Below, one piece after another: positions 44,071 to 53,391 of a stretch of DNA of 64,000 bases; positions within the stretch are counted from its first letter, which is position 1, and each line of letters begins with the position of its first letter. Location: the NCBI RefSeq assembly GCF_001661265.1, contig NW_017566992.1:298488-362487 (forward strand). The letters run 5' to 3'. The position numbers and the translations under genes were made by a program. The DNA is from Saitoella complicata NRRL Y-17804 (Eukaryota; Ascomycota; Saitoellomycetes; Saitoellales; Saitoellaceae). Below the pieces are notes generated by a model. That model searched no databases, was not told the origin of the DNA, and saw only the letters and a list, made by a program, of their open reading frames with translations.

Positions 44071-44230
44071 TGATTACGCGACGGCATCTCGAATGGTACA
44101 CCCCTTTATTTGTGAAGCTGTTTGGTGTTGTACGTCGCGACGTCTCTGGGTGTCTGCAGGAACGCGCTCCCGGGATCGATGCTCCCCATACCCTCCCAAC
44201 TGCCCACTCCTCCAATGTCTCCAGATCAAT

Positions 44231-45227
<997 letters not shown>

Positions 45228-45391
45228 TTCGATAACTTTTGGATCGCGAACTGTTACACAGTTAAAGTTCGTACGACCTCCAAATATGTGTGGCTGAGTG
45301 TGGCGGAGCTGCCTAGGATGCGGTCACCGTGAACCGTGAGGGACTGAGCGTTAATTAACTTACAAGTTATTGATTTTCTCTTCCTTTCAAG

Positions 45392-46677
45392 ATGCCGCAA
45401 CAGACGAGACAGTCGAATGTCGAGGGCGCGAGTGCGACGAGTGGTGCGGATCAGGCAGCTGCTGTCGCGGCTGGGTTCCCTGTTGCGACGAGTGACTGGA
45501 CGACTGATCCGCGTGTCTCGTTTTCGAAGGTGACGGGGAAGTGGACGTTTGAGGCGGATGATGGGATTGAGTACGAGCACGATGGCGAGAAGCGTGCATG
45601 GATGCCTGTGGTACGTATACCCCTCACGGCATCCCCGTTTCCTCTCCTGATAATGACCAGGCCGACGAATCCCTCATCGAAGCCCAGCAGAAGGCGTACA
45701 AAGTCGAAGGCGTAGATGAATCCGCGACACCGAAGCCCAACAAAAAGAAGCGAAAAACCTACACCGGCGAAGACCCAACGGACACTCCTAACAAAGCCTC
45801 CAAAGCAAGCGCAAAAGACACTCCTCAACAACCCCGCAAGAATGCCGCGGTATACATCACTGGTCTCCCGTTTGACGTGACGGTAGATGAGTTGAAAGAG
45901 ACTTTTACGCGGTGTGGTGTTATCGCGGAGGATTTGGATACGGGAGAACCTAGGATAAAACTGTATACAGATGAGCAGGGCCAGCCGAAAGGCGACGCCC
46001 TCGTCGTTTACTTCCGGGAGGAATCCGTTGCGCTGGCAGAACAGTTGTTGGATGACGCAGAACTCCGGCTCGGGGACTCCGGAACGCGAATGCGTGTCCA
46101 AAAGGCAGAGTACAACTACAAGAAAGAGGTGACGGAGAGTACTGGTGAGCAATCGGCGACGAAGAAGCGGTCGGTGCAGGAGAAGAAGAGGATACAAGCG
46201 AAATATCAAAAGCTGAATAATAAGTTGGCGGATTGGGATGAGGACGACTTGCCAGAGGTTAGTACGACGGTGAGGTGGGCGAAGGTGGTTATTTTGAAGC
46301 ACATGTTCACCTTGAAAGAGGTAAGTCCAAATGTCCATGGTGTGCCACACGTGCTGACGACTTTCGGACAGCTCGAAGAAGACCCCGCCCTAATGCTTGA
46401 ACTGAAAGAAGAAATCCGGGACGAATGTTCAAAACTCGGCCCCGTAACCAACGTAATCCTCTACGATGAAGAACCCGAAGGCGTAGTCTCCGTTCGATTT
46501 TCCGACGAAGAAGCCGCACGGGCGTGTGTGAAGGCCATGAATGGACGGTGGTTTGGCGGGGCACAGGTTGAGGCGATGATTTATGATGGGCAGATCCGGT
46601 ATCGGAAGAGTGGAAACAAGGAGGCCGAGGAGGGTGTGGAGAGGTTTGGAGAGTGGTTGGAGGCGGCGGACGCATAG
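45392..46677 (+). CDS. CUS2: U2 snRNP-associated splicing factor Cus2/TAT-SF1
   Basis: Cus2 helps U2 snRNA refold and contacts SF3 during spliceosome assembly. Exons 45392-45610, 45661-46320 and 46372-46677 give 394 residues. The N-terminal part has a WTFEADDGIEYEHDGEKRAWMPVADESLIEAQQKAY segment of the kind found in TAT-SF1. Two RRM domains follow: AAVYITGLPFDVTVDELKETFTRCG (about 155-240) and VTNVILYDEEPEGVVSVRFSDEEAARACVKAMNGRWFGG near the C-terminus, the UHM-type RRM. Between them is WAKVVILKHMFTLKELEEDPALMLELKEEIRDEC. The second intron (46321-46371) is 51 nt and stop-free, so the unspliced frame also continues. Its GTAAGT donor and CGGACAG acceptor make splicing likely. It is tail-to-tail with DPB4, 47 bp apart. 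Confidence 0.92.
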
Positions 46678-46724
46678 GAGTGGGGTATGTTCCAGGTATT
46701 GCACGCAATCTTAGCGATATCTGC

Positions 46725-47509
46725 TCAATCGCTCTCATCTCCTGACTCCTCGTCGTCCTGTTCTCGATCGCTTTTTGGCTCCATCTCGTCTTCGCGCTCT
46801 GGTGGCTCCGTAGTATCCTCCTCCGCTTCCACAACATCCTCATCATCAACATCCGTCTCGTCACCCTTCTCGCCTGCCTCCTCCGCTCCCATATCATCAT
46901 CAACCTCCATTTCATCCTCCGCAGGCACCACCTGTCCATCCACACCTCTGACCTTTTTCATCGCCGGCGCGTCACCACTCTGTTGTTCCGGCGGTACCAT
47001 CAACCCCGCCTCGACGATTGATTTTCGTGAGTTCGCCGTCCGCTTATCGCGTGTCGCTTGTTGGTACTCGTCAAGGTGCTTTTCTAGCTCTGTGCTGAAC
47101 TCGGGGAGTTCCATGATTTCAAGGGCTTTGAGGACGTCTTGGGGGCTGATAACTTTTTTTCCGGCGTTTCTTGTCAAGTCGTTTGCTCTGTAAGTCCGGG
47201 TCAGCCTTCATATTGCATGAATGTGGAAGGAGTCATAGAGGACTTGCGTTGCAGCGAGATAGTTGACGAACGCGGTAGCGGCTTTGGTCATGGCAAGTAC
47301 GGAGTCTTTCTGGACGTTTGTGCCTTCGGACATGACACCTTTTGCTAATCTTGTAACCACACTTCTTGGTAGTGATAGATCCTGAGAGAAGCGTGTTAGC
47401 ATGGATCGGCCTTAGCTACGGCGAGTCTACTACATACCTCAATGGTAAGTTTCTCATTCCCTCCCTTCTCTGCCGGCACTGGCGATGCGATCTGGTTGAT
47501 ATCGGCCAT
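46725..47509 (-). CDS. DPB4: DNA polymerase epsilon histone-fold subunit Dpb4/POLE3
   Basis: Dpb4 forms a histone-fold pair in DNA polymerase epsilon and in chromatin-remodelling complexes. Exon 1 (47438-47509) encodes MADINQIASPVPAEKGGNEKLTIE. Exon 2 (47248-47381) continues DLSLPRSVVTRLAKGVMSEGTNVQKDSVLAMTKAATAFVNYLAAT. Exon 3 (46725-47187) begins ANDLTRNAGKKVISPQDVLKALEIMELPEF. These complete the histone fold. The second intron (47188-47247) has a GC donor (AC|GCAAGT); no GT site restores the frame, and the GC-AG junction yields exactly the expected sequence. The tail is very acidic (EDEMEVDDDMGAEEAGEKGDE) and ends DEESGDESD. Total length is 222 residues. Three ACGCGT boxes lie upstream. 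It is convergent with CUS2 and head-to-tail with SLD3. Confidence 0.93.
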
Positions 47510-47561
47510 AATTGACTGTTCTTGTTTTACCGGTGTTGTTTTTGGCCTTGAACTTCGGAGA

Positions 47562-47700
47562 ACGCGTCGGTACCCTGCAGATGCACGCGTCCTTAATTTA
47601 CGTCGTATGAGGTAACAAATAGGAAAACTCGCGTGGACTTTGTAGGGTATCCTTGAATTGTAATATGCTTTCTAAAACTCCGAAACGCCTGTAGACGCGT
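47562..47700. promoter_or_regulatory. three ACGCGT (MluI cell-cycle) boxes upstream of DPB4
   Basis: ACGCGT occurs at 47562-47567, 47585-47590 and 47695-47700, all within 200 bp of the DPB4 start at 47509. MBF (Swi6/Mbp1-type) binds ACGCGT and drives G1/S transcription of replication genes in yeasts. About one chance match per 4 kb is expected, so three in 139 bp is a strong cluster. SLD3 ends at 47750 (its 3' end), so the sites belong to DPB4. Confidence 0.7.
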
Positions 47701-47749
47701 CCTGTATCGTAGATCACCGCGTATGCTATGCCATTGTCCAACTGGTCTT

Positions 47750-50014
47750 TCAGTAACCTCCCCATAAATTCGCGAATGGATCATCATCCGCATTCGCATG
47801 ATCTTGCTTCCTCTCCTTCATCGGTGTTTCTTTCAAGGCCAGTGACTGCGGTATAGGCGACTCGGGAACTCCCAACGCATCCACAAACAACCTCTTCTGC
47901 ACCGGCGTTCCCAATATCCTGCTGTCCACAGGGCTAGCCGCTACCATATCCAGCGTGCGCGGCTTCACAGGTGTAGCAAAGTTATCATGAACCCTCTGAG
48001 ACCGATTGCTTTTCGTCGGTGAGGGTGAGGAGATGACTGCCGGTGATGGAAGAGTCATGGGAACCGGAGGCGCCGTTACCGTCCGCTTTACCCTTGGCGT
48101 TTCCGAAACCTGAACATTCCTCCTTGGCTCAGGTGCGATTCTCGTTGTCTGTGCCGGTTTCTTCTTGTTGATGCGTGCTTGAGGCCCGTTGCCGGCTGCC
48201 GTAGCTGCTGCCATCTTGGATCTGAGACTGTTGCCCGCCCCGAATCGTCCGCCATCATCCTTCTTGCTCTCTTTGCCATCCTTGTCCTTAAAAGCGAACT
48301 CGACCTCCCGGTTCTGAAACTTCTTTGAGGATTGCACTCCGCCTCGTGAAACACTGAGCAATCGCTCAAGACTGGGTACGCCGATCTTTTCTCTTTCTTT
48401 CTCAGGCAACAAAGGATTCATGGCACCTGCAGCAGCTGGCGCGGTGCTCGACCTACTCAGTGAAGGTATATTTGGCTTCCCATCCAGAATACGCCTGGGA
48501 TTCTCCGGTTTCCGAGGCCGCTTGGGTCGAAGTATTTCCGGTGACGTTACTTGAGGTGCTGGCTGCTGAACAGTCTCGTGGCCGCCACATTTCTCGTACA
48601 GGCGTGCACACTTCTCAGGTAGCCGTGACGAATAAAACGGCATGATGATCTGTGTGCAGAACTGGCGGACCTCGTCTTTGTCTCCTTCCTTGGTGGTAGT
48701 GGTGTCATCGTCATCGAACATGGAAAAGATGTCCTTTCCACCTCCAAGCATTTGAGACATGATCAGTCGATCCACCAGCAGATTCAGTCGTATCTCGAAC
48801 TCGTCCGCTTCGGCTGCCTTCTTTGTCTTCTTCCGCTTCTTGGGTGGTTCCGAATCATTTCTCTCTAACGCCTCGTCGCTGTCCTTCGGTCGCAAAGCCA
48901 GCAGTTCAAGCAGCAAGATAATCTGCAACTGCGTCTCGCGAGTTTTCAAGGCGTCAACCCCCTTGTTTAGTGCCGCAAGGTTGACGTTTACCGCTGGGTT
49001 CTCCGCTCGCCAAGAAGCTGTCCATCTCGCGACATAAGCCAGTTCGGTTTCACTGAGAGCGTGCGGACCATCCACATCCGCATCCTCTTCGTTGCTCTTC
49101 GCAAGCGTCTCCATCAACTTCGGCAAAGACTCCTTCCTGTACTTCGCCTCCAGCTGTGTGATCGACAGCGTGTACTCCTTCAGAAATGCGACAAATCGAT
49201 CAACACCCGGAGCCCCGGGAGGACCCATCATCACATCTTCGGACAACCTCGTAAAGAACACTCGTGCACGTGATAATGTTGTCTTTGCGAAATACGCAAG
49301 CGAAGCCTTTGACATGTATAGCGCTTCCAGGTATTGCGTCTCGACCTGCTTGAGCATATCCTCCGGTGCCATAGGCGTAATAGGCATGTGAGATATCAAT
49401 ACCGAGCGCGAGATGTCTGGCCGTTGGAGAACCGGCTCTGAAGGTTCCCTGGGTATATCTTGAATCAGGATACCCACCGGAGAGATATCCGATTTAGGTT
49501 TATGATGGTGATGCGTAGCGATGCACTGCATCCACCAATCCTCGTCGTCAGCAATTGAGAAGACACTCTGCCCACCTCCGACAAACGCGACGTCCTCCTC
49601 GTCCGCGGCTTTCCGCAGCGCGTCTGTGACATCATTCTCGCCAAGGTCCGGTCTGCACCACTGAAAGGCATATAACCCCTCATCTACCTTTTCCACAACG
49701 CCATATCTCTTCCCCGTTGCGCTGTTGATGGCGGCAATGAGGACGTAATCGTATGACGCGAGTGCCGGAAGTTGCGCAGTGAAGAGCTGAGGCGACTCTG
49801 CAGAAACCCTGTCTATGCTAAGGTATGCACGGTTGACAACTCCCACTGGCTCAATCGTGATCGCAGCATTCAGCCCAGGCGATGCCAAGGGTCCCTGTAC
49901 AAAGTCTTGAGCCTCGCTTCCGTAGAAAAGTCTCGAGCGATGTACCTGTATAATAAACGCCGATAACCCGCACGCATTCGCAGTTAGTCTTTCATGTCTG
50001 TTGTCTATGTCCAT
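47750..50014 (-). CDS. SLD3: DNA replication initiation protein Sld3
   Basis: Sld3 is the CDK substrate that brings Cdc45 to origins and binds Dpb11 when phosphorylated. The ATG at 50014 opens 754 residues without introns. The Sld3 core domain is clear: MLKQVETQYLEALYMSKASLAYFAKTTLSRARVFFTRL (about 220-260), then FVAFLKEYTLSITQLEAKYRKESLPKLME and TETELAYVARW-like LSETELAYVARWTASWRAENP. The C-terminal half is disordered, Ser/Thr/Pro-rich and basic, with several TP/SP sites such as VSETPRVKRT, NFATPVKP, and LKETPMKERK suited to CDK. It ends DDDPFANLWGGY. Sequence identity in this family is low outside the core, so I rate the call as strong but not certain. Confidence 0.85.
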   Translation of the reverse strand: MDIDNRHERLTANACGLSAFIIQVHRSRLFYGSEAQDFVQGPLASPGLNAAITIEPVGVVNRAYLSIDRVSAESPQLFTAQLPALASYDYVLIAAINSATGKRYGVVEKVDEGLYAFQWCRPDLGENDVTDALRKAADEEDVAFVGGGQSVFSIADDEDWWMQCIATHHHHKPKSDISPVGILIQDIPREPSEPVLQRPDISRSVLISHMPITPMAPEDMLKQVETQYLEALYMSKASLAYFAKTTLSRARVFFTRLSEDVMMGPPGAPGVDRFVAFLKEYTLSITQLEAKYRKESLPKLMETLAKSNEEDADVDGPHALSETELAYVARWTASWRAENPAVNVNLAALNKGVDALKTRETQLQIILLLELLALRPKDSDEALERNDSEPPKKRKKTKKAAEADEFEIRLNLLVDRLIMSQMLGGGKDIFSMFDDDDTTTTKEGDKDEVRQFCTQIIMPFYSSRLPEKCARLYEKCGGHETVQQPAPQVTSPEILRPKRPRKPENPRRILDGKPNIPSLSRSSTAPAAAGAMNPLLPEKEREKIGVPSLERLLSVSRGGVQSSKKFQNREVEFAFKDKDGKESKKDDGGRFGAGNSLRSKMAAATAAGNGPQARINKKKPAQTTRIAPEPRRNVQVSETPRVKRTVTAPPVPMTLPSPAVISSPSPTKSNRSQRVHDNFATPVKPRTLDMVAASPVDSRILGTPVQKRLFVDALGVPESPIPQSLALKETPMKERKQDHANADDDPFANLWGGY

Positions 50015-50223
50015 CGGCGAATATCATCTTGACAAGCGTCGTAGGAGGTCTGTTTGCGGTGCTTTGTGTTGGGTTGTACGTGAAGTGTTTATATACCAGG
50101 TGTGCCTAAATCAGGGCGTGCAGGAGACCGGCTTCGAGAAGGAAGGTAGGAATATGAGGATTTGGGTTTGAACTTGGCCTGGATAAGGGATATATTCCTC
50201 CCCAACACCTACTAATCGTCATC

Positions 50224-51347
50224 CTAGGCCTGCTCTTTGTGGACGGAATAAACCGTCTTACTCTCATACCTTTCGCCCTTCTTCAACGCGACCATTCCCC
50301 TCCACCCCTCCACATTGCCCGCGTTCACCCACCTAGCAGCCTCCAAACACACACCCGCCCTCTTCCGCCAACCCGCCTCCTCGAAATCCACACCGTCGCC
50401 CGTATAGAATTGGCAACTCGGCTCCGTGGTGGCCACGGACAAAGTAAGGTGCGTGGCGGGGTGCGTGAGGGTCGCGAATGTTTGGAGGGGGGTGGAGAGG
50501 GTGGAGATAGTTGTGGGTGGGGTGGTGATGAGGACGAAACAGTGGTCGACTGCGGGTTCATCTGGACCCAGTGTGAACTTTTCGGGCGTACCGGAGGAGG
50601 TGAGGGGGATCTTTGGGTGGGATTCGATCTTGCCGGTAGGGATGAGGGATTCATCAGTTGCGAGGTGACTGTGGAGATTGTTAGCTTTCAATCCATTAGA
50701 AACCAGGCATAAGGTCTCGACCTAGCAGTGTTGAGAACAACTTCCGTCCCCTCGATCGTGGGCCCGCCCGAGATATTCCAGTATGAGTGGTTTGTCAAGT
50801 TGACGATGGTCTCATTACTTCCACCGACGAGCTCAGCTTCGTATTCGACACCGAGCTCGACCACTGTCTGACCAGCCTTCTGGGCTTCCTCCAAGCTGTA
50901 GATAACCTTTACCTCGAGATCACCAGGGTACCCTTCCTCCATGTGCGCACTCTTACAGCTAAAGACGGCAACCTCTCTGCCATGCCTCGTCTCAATCGCG
51001 GGTCCATCCCAGATCTTTTGATGGAACCCACCCGGACCACCATGCAATGAATGGGGCTTCTCATTTGCATCGAGCTCATAGGTCTTCCCACCAAGCTCAA
51101 ACCTCGCGTTCGCAACTCGGTTCGCAACACGACCAATCGTTGCGCCAAAGTAGGGATTCTTGTCAGAGCGATAGTGCTCTGGAGAAGAGTATGAGGCAAC
51201 GATATTTTGACCAGCGATGTTGAAGGCGGTGATGGTGGCACCGTAGTTGGAGATGGAGATCGAGCCAAGACCGGAGGGGGTGGCGAGGATGTGGAGTTTG
51301 TTGGACGGGTCTTTGCTGTCCCAGTTGGTCAATGTTTCTACCTTCAT
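50224..51347 (-). CDS. aldose 1-epimerase (mutarotase)
   Basis: This enzyme interconverts alpha and beta anomers of aldoses such as galactose or glucose. Exons 50722-51347 and 50224-50668 join across a 53-nt intron with a GTCGAG donor, a CTAAC branch site and a CCACAG acceptor, giving 356 residues. Family motifs are NYGATITAFNIAGQNIV, YFGATIGRVANRVANARFEL, HSLHGGPGGFHQKIWD (first active-site region) and NLTNHSYWNISGG with the catalytic His. Near the end, DGVDFEEAGWRKRAGVCLEAARWVNA carries the catalytic Glu of the usual LEPQ-type motif. The join restores VLNTASHLATDESLIPTG, the usual sequence after the second domain. I see no signal peptide, so it is probably cytosolic. The specific sugar cannot be told. 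Confidence 0.92.
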
Positions 51348-51516
51348 GATTGGCCGTATAGATCACGGGTATGGATGGTAGAGAGGGTGATCTCTTTGTA
51401 GAGATGGACTGGGCTCAGTCATCACTCAGACTGCGGGGTGCCGGGGAAGGCCTGCACGTCAACCCGAGGAAGGCCAGCAACCCCAAGAACCCCCTCGACA
51501 ATCCATAGAGCAGAAA

Positions 51517-52938
51517 ATGTCGGTATCGCCGGCATACCTCAACAACGCCCTCGCAGCACGAGGACTGCTACGCGATGGTCCACTCGATTTCAGCAGCCAG
51601 TCGCAATGCATCGACATCATCCACACCCTCCTCCAGAAACGCGACCGCGAATTCGAAGCCAAAGAAGCCCTGGCAGAGAAATTCGCTCGTCTATCACGGG
51701 AAGTAGAAACTCAAACCATCGCCGCAGAACGTCTCCGCACCCGCTGCGAGAATGCAGAACGACAAATTGATGTTCTTAAGGGCCAACTCGGTTCCGCGAA
51801 CGCGCAGCTCCGACAACATCAATCCGAGATGAAGGGATTGAAAGATACGCTGCAACGACAGAAGCTGGCTACGGAACATCTCAAGTCGCAGTTTTCTACT
51901 GATTTGAGGAAGAAAGAGAAGGAGATGTCAAGGTTGAAGGAGCGGATTGCGGATCCGGCCATCACGCGTCGGACAAATCGACCAACACCGACTATCTCCA
52001 TTGCGGGATACGGAACTGGACATGCGTCCCCATTGGGCGAGGAGGAGGATAAGAAAGCAAAGGAATTCATTACGGAGGATAGTTGGCGGTCGTTGACCGA
52101 GACGGTACAAGCTCAGTTTGACGAAAACGCTCGCCTGACCTACCTTCTCCAAACAATCATCTCGACACTCGGACAACTAACCACACCCTCTGCCGAGTCT
52201 GCACCTTCCTCTGACGGGCTGGTAAACATCAAGCCAGGTTCAGCAGAGGACCTTACCTCCGAGCTCCAGAACAAACTCGACGCACTTGAGGCCATCCTTC
52301 ATGATCCCAACTTTGTGCCTTTGGAGGATGTCCTCTTGAAAGAACAGCAGAATGAGCAACTGCGAACAAAGGTGAAGCATCTCGAGGAGGATGTAACGCA
52401 TGCGAGATTATTGGCAGAGGAGTGGAGACTACTGAGTGAGAAGAACAAACAGGGGTGGACAACTGAATCTGCAGCCACTCCTGCTCCAGTCCCTCCAATT
52501 GCAAAACCCAAGAAGGAAGAAGTACCAATGCAAACACCGCTCAAACAGGTCGCCGATAGCATGGCGCAAGACATGGAACTGCAAGTCGCCCTCAAAGACG
52601 AACAGCCTACCCGCAAGCTAAAACGCATCGCCACCCCTCGTCCTGTGCGAGAAATCCTCTCCGGCGAAGATACCTCACACTCCTCCCTCGAGACCACGCC
52701 AGCGGTTTCGAAGCAAGAGTTATTGGCGAGAGGAGATATCACGTTGACGCCCCGGAGAGCGGCGACGCCGAAGGTTGATTTAGTGGAGAAGATGAGGGAG
52801 ATGGAGCTCAGAAAAGAGAGGGAGGAGAGAATGGACACACCGACGAGGACGGCGGTCGTGGATAGGGAATTGGAGGAGGCATTGGGGTTGCGGGCACCGA
52901 TCACCACCCCACCCGTTTCAGACGAGATGGAGCTTTGA
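51517..52938 (+). CDS. SSX2IP/ADIP/Msd1-type microtubule-anchoring coiled-coil protein
   Basis: The 473-residue product starts MSVSPAYLNNALAARGLLRDGPLDFSSQSQCIDIIHTLLQKRDREFEAKEALAEKFARL, which is the N-terminal block of the ADIP/SSX2IP family. In fission yeast this is Msd1, which anchors microtubule minus ends at spindle pole bodies. A long coiled coil follows (about 45-155, ERLRTRCENAERQIDVLKGQ...). A second coiled coil runs about 245-320 (LQNKLDALEAILHDP..., EQLRTKVKHLEEDVTHARLLAEEWRLL). The tail has several TP and SP sites (ITLTPRRAATPKVDL, MDTPTRTAVVD). The family is recognised from the first 60 residues. I leave the symbol blank because the fungal name varies. The role at spindle poles is inferred from relatives. 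Confidence 0.8.
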   Translation: MSVSPAYLNNALAARGLLRDGPLDFSSQSQCIDIIHTLLQKRDREFEAKEALAEKFARLSREVETQTIAAERLRTRCENAERQIDVLKGQLGSANAQLRQHQSEMKGLKDTLQRQKLATEHLKSQFSTDLRKKEKEMSRLKERIADPAITRRTNRPTPTISIAGYGTGHASPLGEEEDKKAKEFITEDSWRSLTETVQAQFDENARLTYLLQTIISTLGQLTTPSAESAPSSDGLVNIKPGSAEDLTSELQNKLDALEAILHDPNFVPLEDVLLKEQQNEQLRTKVKHLEEDVTHARLLAEEWRLLSEKNKQGWTTESAATPAPVPPIAKPKKEEVPMQTPLKQVADSMAQDMELQVALKDEQPTRKLKRIATPRPVREILSGEDTSHSSLETTPAVSKQELLARGDITLTPRRAATPKVDLVEKMREMELRKEREERMDTPTRTAVVDRELEEALGLRAPITTPPVSDEMEL

Positions 52939-53391
52939 AACGTGAGAAGTCAAGACTCAAGGGAACTGCTTTAAGACGCCTTTACTTAATCGATAATCCT
53001 AAACACAAATGCAGCCGTTAAGTCCTTATGCTTTCTTATGCCAGCTTCTGTACTCCTCCGTATACTTGCGCGCGTGCCGGCAACACAACCCCTTCGTACG
53101 AAAGCCACTCCACATACTAAGCGATGAACCTAAGCTTTCGCGAAGCTTTCGACCGAGCTTGAGCCCTGGGAGTTCTTTTCATTTCTCATCGTTTGCCAAG
53201 AGCAATCCTTTACGTGGCAGTCGAGCAGCGGGTCTGCTTGGAGTTTCTTTGATCGGGTAGAGCCTTGACGGTTAAGCCCTTTGTACATTTCAGGTTTATT
53301 GCGTTTCATAAAGACTCGAGGAGGTAAACGCGACTTCGACGACTCCTGGGCTGTGACTTCTTTGAGAAAGACGATTCTCGACAATTGCGAG
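52939..53391 (+). promoter_or_regulatory. upstream region of the coiled-coil protein gene
   Basis: This 453-bp gap separates the Msd1-like gene from the next gene on the same strand. It contains short frames with no recognisable content. The frame of the next gene is open back to 53281, but only through a TTG. I see no distinct repeat or site. Confidence 0.45.

Noticed and set aside
53281-53391. N-terminal extension of the coiled-coil protein
   Set aside because: It depends on a TTG start; the first ATG in frame is at 53392.
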